Origin: Novosphingobium sp. AP12
GTDB taxonomy: Bacteria; Pseudomonadota; Alphaproteobacteria; Sphingomonadales; Sphingomonadaceae
Direction: 5' to 3'
Length of the DNA: 54,713 nt
Assembly (NCBI RefSeq): GCF_000281975.1
Contig: NZ_AKKE01000137.1
Location: forward strand, 1 to 54,713
The notes below the pieces were generated by a model. It was not told the DNA's origin, ran no database searches, and worked only from the letters and a program-made list of their open reading frames with translations. A program made the position numbers and the translations under genes. Positions 1 to 12,384 of this stretch are shown here, piece by piece; within the stretch, counting starts at the first letter, position 1, and each line of letters opens with the position of its first letter.

Positions 1-74
1 AAGGCGGCGCCCAGCCGATCGCGGAGGCGCCCAAGTACCGGGTCGTGCGCAGCTTCCTGGAGGCGCATCCGTGA
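1..74 (+). CDS. C-terminal tail of an upstream gene, function unknown
   Basis: An open frame enters from the left edge and stops at TGA 72-74, giving a 23-residue tail that ends in FLEAHP. The stop overlaps the GTG start of the next gene as GTGA, which points to translational coupling and so to membership of the same polysaccharide operon. Nothing in the tail identifies a family. Confidence 0.6.
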   Translation, partial: GGAQPIAEAPKYRVVRSFLEAHP

Positions 75-1717
75 ACGACAATGGCCAGATAGACGAATAC
101 CCGGACGCCTTCGCAGAGGAGCATGCGGAAGGAGGTGAATACGCTCCTCCCGCCAGTTCGGGCGCCGTGACGCTGAGCGCCGTCGTCATCCTTGCCGCCG
201 CCGCCGTCACTTTCGTCCTGTTCAAGCCGGCCTTCTACGCCGCCTGCGTGTCCACGATCGGCGTGGGGCTGTTCGTCTACGCGCTCCGCGCGCCGCTGCG
301 GCGCGACATGGCCCGCCCCGCGATCCTGATGTCGTTCCTGATGCCGTCCCTGGCCTGGATGCTGCCCAACGTCTGGCTGGTCTACCTCGTCATGCTGGTG
401 TGGGTGCCGCTGTTCGCCGGCCGCATCGAGCGGGTGGCGGGGATCTACCTGTTCAGCCTGCTGCTGCTGCCGGGACTGGACCAGCCGATCGAACTGGGCG
501 GGCTCAAGCTGTTCGATTTCGGCATCCACGACGCGCTCGCGCTCGGCGCCGCGTTCGCCATCTTCAAGGACTCGCGCAAGTGCCGGGTCGCCGCCGGAGA
601 CGACATCCGGGTGGGGCTGCTGCTGATGGTGCTGGTCTTCGCGATGGCGCGCAATTCCACTCTCACCCACTTCATGCGCATGATCACCAACGTCGTCCTC
701 GACTTCGGCCTGCCCTACTACATCCTCAGCCGCGGACTGGCGGGGGTCGATGCGATGCGCTCGGCGATGCGGTGGCTGGCGGCCTCGGGCGCGGGGCTCG
801 CGGGCGTGCTGACCTTCGAGGTCTGGAACTGGTGGCCGATGTACAACGAGCTGTACTGGCGCCAGAACGTCCCCATGCTGCTCGTCGTCAAGACGCGCGG
901 GGCGATGCTGCGCGCCGGCGGGCCGTTCAACGAGCCGACCTCGATCGCGCTCGTCATGGCCATGTGCCTCTTCGCGCTGTGGCTGCTGCGCTCAGACTTC
1001 CGGACCAAGGCGCTCCATACGCTGCTCTGCGTGGTGACGTTCATCGGCCTTTCGGCCCCGCAGTCGCGCAATGCCTGGATCGGGCTCGGCCTCGCCATCC
1101 TGCTGGCCGACATCTTCACCGGCCGCTGGACCGCGCTGGTTCGCAAGGTCGTGCCGGCGGCGGCGGCGATCGGCCTGATCATGGCCATCGCCAGCCTGTC
1201 GCCGGACTGGTCGGAATCCCTCGGCATGTCCGGGCAGGGCAGCGACACCGCCGACTACCGCCGCGCGCTGCTCGAACGCGGCAGCGAGGAGTTCTGGAAA
1301 CGGCCGATCACCGGCTATGCCGCCCGCGAACTGGAGCTGCGTCTCGACGACATGCGCCAGGGCGAGGGCATCATCGACTACGTAAACACCTATCTCTGGT
1401 TCGGCCTCTTCGCCGGAGCGGGGGGAGCAGCGATCTTCGTCGCGAACATGTTCGCACCGCTGGCGCAGCTCTGGCGGCGGCGCTCGATGCTGGCGGAGAT
1501 AGGCGCCACCGCGCCGGCCGCCTTCGTGTTCGGTTGCATGGCCATGCTGGCCACGACGCTGTTCTTCACCTCGTTCGGCGGCCGCATCGCCTTCCTGACC
1601 TTCGGATACATCGGCATCGCCGCCGCCATCCGCACCGCCTGCCGGGGCGCATGGGCCGAAGACACTTCGGGGGACGCCATCGCGTGGCGTCCCCCGATCG
1701 TCGCGCTGCAACGCTGA
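71..1717 (+). CDS. O-antigen ligase/polymerase-like integral membrane protein
   Basis: This 548-residue protein is almost entirely hydrophobic after a polar N-terminal stretch of about 40 residues, with roughly ten or more membrane segments. A large loop near residues 250-300 and the motif SRNAWIGLGLAILL near 340 resemble the Wzy_C/O-antigen ligase superfamily. Members of that family polymerise or ligate undecaprenyl-linked glycans at the periplasmic face of the inner membrane. The GTG start at 71 is chosen because it overlaps the preceding stop as GTGA. The next gene to the right is convergent, only a few bases away. Whether it acts as a polymerase, a ligase or an exopolysaccharide factor cannot be decided from the sequence; the family call is fairly secure. 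Confidence 0.75.
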   Translation: MNDNGQIDEYPDAFAEEHAEGGEYAPPASSGAVTLSAVVILAAAAVTFVLFKPAFYAACVSTIGVGLFVYALRAPLRRDMARPAILMSFLMPSLAWMLPNVWLVYLVMLVWVPLFAGRIERVAGIYLFSLLLLPGLDQPIELGGLKLFDFGIHDALALGAAFAIFKDSRKCRVAAGDDIRVGLLLMVLVFAMARNSTLTHFMRMITNVVLDFGLPYYILSRGLAGVDAMRSAMRWLAASGAGLAGVLTFEVWNWWPMYNELYWRQNVPMLLVVKTRGAMLRAGGPFNEPTSIALVMAMCLFALWLLRSDFRTKALHTLLCVVTFIGLSAPQSRNAWIGLGLAILLADIFTGRWTALVRKVVPAAAAIGLIMAIASLSPDWSESLGMSGQGSDTADYRRALLERGSEEFWKRPITGYAARELELRLDDMRQGEGIIDYVNTYLWFGLFAGAGGAAIFVANMFAPLAQLWRRRSMLAEIGATAPAAFVFGCMAMLATTLFFTSFGGRIAFLTFGYIGIAAAIRTACRGAWAEDTSGDAIAWRPPIVALQR

Positions 1718-1722
1718 AGGGC

Positions 1723-3108
1723 CTAGTGCACCAGGTAAGGTGAGAGCAGCGCGTCGGCCGCGAAGCCGAGGGCGATGCCGCCTGCTCCCACCGCCATGAA
1801 CAGGCCTTCCTGGCCTAGGTCGAGCAGCCCCGCCTGACGCATGCGCACCCACTTGATCGCCAGCGCCGAGCCTTCCATCAGGCCCACGGCGCAGACCAGT
1901 CCGAGCTGGCCCCAGGCGAGGTAGCCCGCCAGTCCCGCGCTCGCCAGCCAGGCCAGCTTGGCGATGCTCGCCTCCAGCGTGGCGCGGACGCGCCCGGTGG
2001 CGGTGAGGCTCTCGTTCGCGGCGTTGGACGGCAGCGCCAGCAGCGAGGAGATGCACAGGATCTGCAGGTAGAGCGCCGCGTCCGCATAGCGCGGGTCGTA
2101 GAGCACGCCGATGATCAGCGGCGCGCTGCCGATGATGCCTCCGGTCGCCACCGCATAGAGCAGCGAGGGCACACGCCGCCGCGCATAGAACTGCGCGCGC
2201 ATGTCGGGTGCGCCTTCGTGCCAGATCCGCGCATAGGCGGGGTACAGCACGCGGCTGGCATAGTTCGCCGCGAAACCCAGCGGCGCCGAAGCAAGATTGC
2301 CCGCGAGCACGTAGAAGCCGAAGTGGTCGAGAGGCAGCACCTTGGCCAGCACCAGCTTGTCGCACTGGGCCACCAACAGGTAGATCAGGCTGGAACCCGT
2401 GACGTAGCGGGCGAAGGACCAAAGCTCGCGCAGGGTCGAGCGTTCGAAGGTCAGCCGGTGCAGGCCCTGCCCGAACATCGTGTAGCTGAGCAGCGATTTC
2501 AGCCCGCCGCCCACCAGCATGCCGCCCAGGATCGCCCAGTAGTTGCCCCAGGCCCAGGCCAGCAACGCGCTCGCGGCGATCTGGACCACCAGCGCGGCGA
2601 TCTCCAGCGTCGAGAGGCGCAGGATCTGGCCTCGCCGCAGGGCGGAGAGCAGGCTGATCGAACCCACGCCCTCCACCACGAACACCAGCCCCGACACGGC
2701 GATGAGCGGAGCCAGGTCGGGCCGGCCGAGCGCGTGCGACACCGGCAGCGCCAGGATCGCCAGAGTCGCCGCCAGCAGCAGCGAGCGCAGGAACGCGACG
2801 GTCCAGACGGTGTCGAGGAAGGCCGTCTGGTCACCGTCCTTCTGCCGCACGACGAAGGCCTGGAAGCCCAAATCGCTAGCCAGCGCGACGGTGAACTGTA
2901 GCGAGGCGATGACGCCGGAGATGCCGAACACCTCGGGCACCAGCAGGCGTGTCAGGATCATGCTGCTCACCGCGCGCAGCAGGTTGTTGGCGACGACCGA
3001 GGCGACGACGACGTTGGTGTCGCGCAGCGCCGCGCCGCGGATGCGCGCGACGAGGCCGGGACGGGGGGCGACCGGCGACCAGGGGGCGCCTGCGATCTCC
3101 ACCGTCAT
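1723..3108 (-). CDS. Wzx-like polysaccharide flippase (lipopolysaccharide biosynthesis protein)
   Basis: The protein has 461 residues and about 12 hydrophobic helices spread evenly along it, as in MATE-like oligosaccharide flippases that move undecaprenyl-linked repeat units across the inner membrane. The N-terminal part around RLLVPEVFGISGVIASLQF is typical: such proteins often have a T-R-L-L-x-P-x-x-F-G motif after the first helix. The ATG at 3108 is preferred over an upstream in-frame extension because it overlaps the stop of the GT4 gene as ATGA and because the extension lies wholly within that gene. With the GT4 gene it forms a leftward two-gene unit. Confidence 0.85.
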   Translation of the reverse strand: MTVEIAGAPWSPVAPRPGLVARIRGAALRDTNVVVASVVANNLLRAVSSMILTRLLVPEVFGISGVIASLQFTVALASDLGFQAFVVRQKDGDQTAFLDTVWTVAFLRSLLLAATLAILALPVSHALGRPDLAPLIAVSGLVFVVEGVGSISLLSALRRGQILRLSTLEIAALVVQIAASALLAWAWGNYWAILGGMLVGGGLKSLLSYTMFGQGLHRLTFERSTLRELWSFARYVTGSSLIYLLVAQCDKLVLAKVLPLDHFGFYVLAGNLASAPLGFAANYASRVLYPAYARIWHEGAPDMRAQFYARRRVPSLLYAVATGGIIGSAPLIIGVLYDPRYADAALYLQILCISSLLALPSNAANESLTATGRVRATLEASIAKLAWLASAGLAGYLAWGQLGLVCAVGLMEGSALAIKWVRMRQAGLLDLGQEGLFMAVGAGGIALGFAADALLSPYLVH

Positions 3109-4352
3109 TGCAGTTCGAGTTCGCGCGCGCGCGGGATGGAGCCGGCACCGATGGCGTCCGCGTAGCATTCGAGCAGGCGGTCGCCGACCACTTCGGTCGC
3201 GAAGACTTCCTCGCAGCGCCGCCGGGCGGCTGCGCCCATGGCTGCCGCCAGCGGGGGATTGGCGAGCATGCGCTCCAGCGTCGCGGCCAGTGCATCGGGA
3301 TCGGCGACCGGGGTGAGCATGCCGGTCTCGCCGTCGAGGATCACCTCGCCGCTGGCCGGCCATGCGGTGCAGATGACCGGGGAGCCCGCCGCCATCGCTT
3401 CGAGCAGGACGTAGGGGAAGCTCTCCCAGCGCGACGCGCAGACAGTGACGTTGGCCCTGAGGCGCAGCGGCGCGATCTCGGCCGCGGTAAGCTTGCCGGT
3501 GAAGGTGATCCGCTCGCGCGCGGCGGGCGAGAGGTTGGCGTGCACGAAGTCCTCGAAGCCGATTCGCCGGCCCGGCGTGGTCTCCAGCCCCTCGTCCGGG
3601 CCGACCATCGTCAGGCGAGCGGTCGGCCGGAGCCGGAGCAGGCGGTCGAAGGCCAGCAGCATGGTGTCCGCGCCCTTCCAGAAGTCGAAGCGGCCGATCA
3701 CCAGCACATGATCGCGCTCGCACCCGGCGAGGCTCCAGCGGGGCGATGCGTCGTTCAGGCCAATCGGATTGGCGATGACGAGCGAAACCCTGCCCGCCTC
3801 GCGCCCGTACTTCGCGCAGGTTTCCTCGAGGATCGCCTGGGTCGGCGAGGTGACGATCGCGGCGGACCGCACCGCGCTCGCTTCGGCCCGGCACCGCGCC
3901 TCGTCGGACAGCAGTTCCGCTTCGGTCAGATTGCGCACGGGCTTGACGACATGCGGGCCGTGGAGCCTCGTAATGACCGGCGCATCGATGGCGCGCGCGA
4001 CCATTTCCGACCAGCCGAAGCTCTCCTCCATCTCCAGCACGTCGAACCGCTTGATCCGGTGCGCCGCCGCCACCTCGCGCGCCAGCGCCCGTCCGACCGG
4101 GGCCAGAGCGCCGGAGGAGCGGTCGAGCCGCCAGGCGATGCGGCTACCGGCGCGCGCCAGCGCGCGCGCCGCACCGCTGCGAGGCGCAAGCGGCATGGCC
4201 GTCCCGTCGGCGAAGATCAGCTCCCCCTGCGACAGGACCGAGACGTCGTGTCCGCGCGCAAGGAAGTGCCGCCGCACTTCCGCGACGTAGCTGACGATGC
4301 CGTTGGCGCCCCTGGAAGGCGGCCAATGGGGTGAGCAAAGCCCGATGTGCAC
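3105..4352 (-). CDS. Family 4 glycosyltransferase (GT-B fold)
   Basis: This 415-residue protein starts with a GT4-type N-terminal Rossmann domain (CSPHWPPSRGANGIVSYV) and has a C-terminal nucleotide-sugar domain with LVIGRFDFWKGADTMLLAF. The motif ESFPYVLLEAMAAGSPVI near residue 310 is the E(x7)E signature of retaining GT4 enzymes. It probably adds a sugar to a lipid-linked intermediate at the cytoplasmic membrane face. The GTG start at 4352 has an AAGGAG ribosome-binding site about nine bases upstream. It is the first gene of a unit that continues into the flippase. Donor and acceptor cannot be predicted. Confidence 0.88.
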   Translation of the reverse strand: MHIGLCSPHWPPSRGANGIVSYVAEVRRHFLARGHDVSVLSQGELIFADGTAMPLAPRSGAARALARAGSRIAWRLDRSSGALAPVGRALAREVAAAHRIKRFDVLEMEESFGWSEMVARAIDAPVITRLHGPHVVKPVRNLTEAELLSDEARCRAEASAVRSAAIVTSPTQAILEETCAKYGREAGRVSLVIANPIGLNDASPRWSLAGCERDHVLVIGRFDFWKGADTMLLAFDRLLRLRPTARLTMVGPDEGLETTPGRRIGFEDFVHANLSPAARERITFTGKLTAAEIAPLRLRANVTVCASRWESFPYVLLEAMAAGSPVICTAWPASGEVILDGETGMLTPVADPDALAATLERMLANPPLAAAMGAAARRRCEEVFATEVVGDRLLECYADAIGAGSIPRARELELQ

Positions 4353-4544
4353 GCGGCAACTCTCCTTGCATGCCGGAAGGGCACGTTCGCCGCGCAGTCT
4401 ATTGGCCGCCCATGGTGGGTGTCGATCATGAGAACGTACTAGGGGTTTTCAGGTCTGCCCCAGCGGGGGTCATGGCCCCTATCCTGTCCCCGACCGGTCG
4501 ATGCGGTCGGGCCTTGCGCCGGTGGCGCGAGACAGGAGGATTTG

Positions 4545-5456
4545 ATGGCATTTCTGGGCCTGACCGATCTGGGCGGCTACCATTGTTTCGACTACGACGC
4601 ATGCCGCGAGGCAGGAGCCGCGCAGGCCGCGCGCTACCGCGAGGCCGACCCGTTCCCGCACGTCGTCATCGACGATTTCCTCGACAGCGATTTCCTGCGC
4701 GGAGTCCTCGCCGAGTTCCCCGACAGCTCGGGCCGCGACTACTTCGACCGTGACCAGGAACGGCTCAAGTTCCAGTTCCGCCCCGACCAGTGCGCGGGCG
4801 CACACACCCGCATGCTGTTCGCCGAACTCAATTCACGCGCCTTCCTGGCGTTCCTGACCGCTCTGACGGGCATCCGCGGCCTGATCGCCGATCCCTACCA
4901 TTCGGGCGCCGGACTGCACGAGACGCGCCGGGGCGGACACCTCGGCATCCACGCCGACTTCCCGCACCATGGCCGCATGAAGGTGGAGCGCCGGCTCAAC
5001 CTGCTCATCTACCTCAACGAGGACTGGGACCCCGGCTACGGCGGCGCGCTCGAACTGTGGGACCAGGACATGAAGGAAGCGCGCCGCTCGGTCCTGCCCG
5101 AACTGGGGCGCGCGGTAGTGTTCAGCACCGACCGCGACACCTTCCACGGCCATCCCGACCCCCTCGCCTGCCCGCCCGGCAAGTCACGCCGGTCGATCGC
5201 GACCTATTACTACACCGCCGTCGCCGCGCCGCTGCCCGATCTCGAGCGCACTACCGACTTCCGGGTGCGGCCGGGAACCACCGACAAGGCCGACTGGCGC
5301 ATCCGCCTGCACAACCTCAAGTCCGACTGGATGCCGCCGATCCTGCAGCGGCGCGGCCGCGAACCGCTCGCCCCGTTGGCCCCCGAACCGCTTGCGCCCG
5401 TGGTAACCGGGCCGCTCGTCTCGGCAGGTTCCGGGCAGGGCGCCAGCTCATCGTGA
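4545..5456 (+). CDS. 2-oxoglutarate/Fe(II)-dependent oxygenase (prolyl-4-hydroxylase-like)
   Basis: The 303-residue protein carries the iron triad of the prolyl-4-hydroxylase superfamily: H136-x-D138 in HADFPHH, a distal H201 in TFHGHPDP, and a basic KSRRS element near 213 suited to binding the 2-oxoglutarate carboxylate. Such enzymes hydroxylate or otherwise oxidise small molecules, peptides or sugars. ATG 4545 is chosen over TTG 4542 because it follows an AGGAGGA ribosome-binding site at 4534-4540. Its stop overlaps the next start as GTGA, so it is the first gene of a coupled rightward operon with two GT2 genes. The C-terminal 30 residues are low-complexity, rich in Pro, Ala and Leu. The substrate is unknown; tailoring of the sugar or of the NRPS-PKS product is inference. 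Confidence 0.82.
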   Translation: MAFLGLTDLGGYHCFDYDACREAGAAQAARYREADPFPHVVIDDFLDSDFLRGVLAEFPDSSGRDYFDRDQERLKFQFRPDQCAGAHTRMLFAELNSRAFLAFLTALTGIRGLIADPYHSGAGLHETRRGGHLGIHADFPHHGRMKVERRLNLLIYLNEDWDPGYGGALELWDQDMKEARRSVLPELGRAVVFSTDRDTFHGHPDPLACPPGKSRRSIATYYYTAVAAPLPDLERTTDFRVRPGTTDKADWRIRLHNLKSDWMPPILQRRGREPLAPLAPEPLAPVVTGPLVSAGSGQGASSS

Positions 5457-6670
5457 CGGCACCCGGCACGATACCCACCTTCCTCGCCTGGACCACTTCC
5501 CTGGTGACGGCCGTCCCGGTGCTGACGCTGGCGGCGGAGTGCCTCGCCGGCAGCCGCCGCCCCGCCCCCCCGCCCGAGGGGAGCGCCCCGCCGTTCCTGG
5601 TGCTGATGCCCGCGCACGACGAGGCCGCGGGGATCGAAGCCTGCGTCCGGTCCGTGCTGGCGCAGCTGCGCCCCGGCGACGAACTCGTCGTCGTCGCCGA
5701 CAACTGCACGGACGACACCGGCGCGCGCGCCCGCACACTGGGCGCCACGGTGATCGAGCGGCACGAGCCGGCGCTGCGCGGCAAGGGCTACGCGCTCGAA
5801 TTCGGCCGGCTGTTCATCGCCGCCAACCGCCCGGCCGAGAGTCCCGCAAGCCCGCAGGCAGTGCTGATCATCGACGCGGACTGCCTTCCCGACACCGGCT
5901 CGCTGCAGGCCCTTGCGGCCACCGCGACCCGGCGGCAGGCGGCGGTCCAGGCCGTGTTCCTGTTCGACACGCCGGCCAGGCCGTGGGAGCGGACCAGCCC
6001 CATCGTGCGCATCTCCAGCTTCGCGTTCCTCGTGAAGAACCTCGTGCGGCAGCAGGCGCTCGACCGGCTGGCCGGCGCGGCGCTGCTGCACGGATCGGGC
6101 ATGGCCTTCCCGCGCGCGCTATTCCTGAAGATGCACTGGTCGCACAGCTCGCTGGTCGAGGACCTCGAGATGGGGCTCGACCTGCTGCTCGCGGGGCAAC
6201 CCGTGGTGGTGGAGCCCGCCGCGCGCGTCATCAGCGCGGCCAGCTCGGTGGAGGGTACCGGAAGCCAGCGCAGGCGGTGGGAACACGGCATGATGCAGAC
6301 CGCCTGCCGCTACGTGCCGCGCCTGCTGCTCAGGGCGCTTACCCGCCCGGCGCGCGGCGGCTGGCGGCTCGCCGTGGTGGCGCTTGACCTCATCGTTCCG
6401 CCGACCGTGCTCCTGGCGCTGACGTCTCTCGTCGCGTCGGCGGTCGTGCTGCTGCTCGCAGGTGCGACCGGGCCGTTCCTCACGCTGCTGGCGGCGCAGG
6501 CCGCGGCGGTGCTCGGCGTCGGTCGTGCGTGGTGGGTCCATGGGCGGGCCGTGCTGCCGCTGCGCCATCTCCTCGACCTGCCCGGCTACTTCCTGTGGAA
6601 GCTGCCGCTGATCCTGCAGTTCGTGACGCGGCGCGAGCGCGAGTGGACCCGAACGGAGCGCCTGCCATGA
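5453..6670 (+). CDS. Membrane-anchored family 2 glycosyltransferase (cellulose/hyaluronan-synthase-like)
   Basis: The protein has 405 residues: one N-terminal membrane helix, a GT-A catalytic domain at about 45-300, and two or three C-terminal helices. Visible signatures are the nucleotide-binding ADNCTDDTG segment, the metal-binding D141-A-D143, the catalytic SLVEDLEMG and the Q-R-R-R-W motif near 272-276 of processive GT2 enzymes. It probably transfers sugar at the inner membrane. GTG 5453 overlaps the oxygenase stop as GTGA, and its own TGA overlaps the next ATG as ATGA. A long in-frame extension upstream lies inside the oxygenase gene and is rejected. Confidence 0.88.
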   Translation: MTAPGTIPTFLAWTTSLVTAVPVLTLAAECLAGSRRPAPPPEGSAPPFLVLMPAHDEAAGIEACVRSVLAQLRPGDELVVVADNCTDDTGARARTLGATVIERHEPALRGKGYALEFGRLFIAANRPAESPASPQAVLIIDADCLPDTGSLQALAATATRRQAAVQAVFLFDTPARPWERTSPIVRISSFAFLVKNLVRQQALDRLAGAALLHGSGMAFPRALFLKMHWSHSSLVEDLEMGLDLLLAGQPVVVEPAARVISAASSVEGTGSQRRRWEHGMMQTACRYVPRLLLRALTRPARGGWRLAVVALDLIVPPTVLLALTSLVASAVVLLLAGATGPFLTLLAAQAAAVLGVGRAWWVHGRAVLPLRHLLDLPGYFLWKLPLILQFVTRREREWTRTERLP

Positions 6671-7587
6671 AGAACCTGGGCTTCGTCATCATCGGCCGCA
6701 ACGAGGGCGAGCGCCTCGCCCTCTCGATCGACAGCGTGCTGCGTACCGGCCACAGCACGGTCTACGTGGACTCCGGTTCGAGCGACGACAGCGTGGCGCT
6801 TGCCAGGGCACGCGGGCTGCCCGTTGTCGAACTCGACCCGGCGCTCCCCTTCACTGCGGCCCGCGCCCGCAATGCCGGTTTCCACTGGCACCTGCGCGAC
6901 AACGTGCAGCTGGCCTACGTCCACTTCGTCGACGGCGACTGCGAACTGTGGCCGGGCTGGGTGGAAAAGGCCCTCGAGACCATGGGAACCGACCATCGCC
7001 TCGGTGCCGTATGTGGCCGCAGGCGCGAGCGCGATCCCGACGCCAGCCCCTACAACCAGTTGTGCGACTACGAATGGGACACACCTGTGGGGCTAGCCGA
7101 CACCGTCGGCGGCGACGCGCTGTTCCGTGTCGCCGCGCTCAAGGCGGTGAAGGGCTTCGACGAGAGCCTGATCGCGGGCGAGGAACCGGAACTGTGCTAT
7201 CGCATCCGGCGACGCGGGTGGCTGATCCGCCGGATCGGCGCGGACATGACCATCCACGACGCGGCCATGACCCGGTTCGGTCAATGGTGGCAGCGCAACC
7301 GCCGCAACGGCTACGCGACCGCCGAGGCGCTGGAGATGCGCGGGACCGACAACGCCGCGGTGAAGCGCGAGGTCGTGAGCAACGTGGTCTGGGGACTGCC
7401 GCCGATGTGGCTCCTGTGGCCGCTCCTCTGGCTGCGCATCTGGATGCGCAAGGATGCGCTCCAGGCCAGTTACATGACCATCGGCAAGGTCCCGCATCTG
7501 CAGGGCCAGATCGACTACTGGCGCCGCACGCGATGCGGGGCGAAGGGCGGCAATCCCGGAAAGACGCGGCTGATCGAGTACAAATGA
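6667..7587 (+). CDS. Family 2 glycosyltransferase
   Basis: This 306-residue GT-A enzyme has VIIGRNEGERL at the N terminus, VDSGSSDDSV near 40, a D-G-D metal site in HFVDGDCELWPGW near 93, and a conserved region after it (GEEPELCYRIRRRGW). A short hydrophobic segment near 245-260 may dock it to the membrane. It overlaps the preceding GT2 gene as ATGA. About 130 bases separate it from the NRPS start, so that gene may have its own promoter or be reached by read-through. The specific sugar is unknown. Confidence 0.86.
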   Translation: MKNLGFVIIGRNEGERLALSIDSVLRTGHSTVYVDSGSSDDSVALARARGLPVVELDPALPFTAARARNAGFHWHLRDNVQLAYVHFVDGDCELWPGWVEKALETMGTDHRLGAVCGRRRERDPDASPYNQLCDYEWDTPVGLADTVGGDALFRVAALKAVKGFDESLIAGEEPELCYRIRRRGWLIRRIGADMTIHDAAMTRFGQWWQRNRRNGYATAEALEMRGTDNAAVKREVVSNVVWGLPPMWLLWPLLWLRIWMRKDALQASYMTIGKVPHLQGQIDYWRRTRCGAKGGNPGKTRLIEYK

Positions 7588-7716
7588 CCGCCGTAAAATG
7601 TCCGTAAGAACGCACCGTCCTAAAAATAGGCACTGAGTTCGAAAGATGGATATCCGCTACGTGCTCGAATAACGTCGCCCATGGACTGAACAAGTCCGAC
7701 GATCTTGGGGCACGGC

Positions 7717-12381
<4,665 letters not shown>

Positions 12382-12384
12382 GCC

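Noticed and set aside
4790..5452. N-terminal extension of the membrane GT2
   Set aside because: It is an out-of-frame reading of the 2OG oxygenase gene, rich in Arg and Pro; the GTGA start at 5453 fits the domain.
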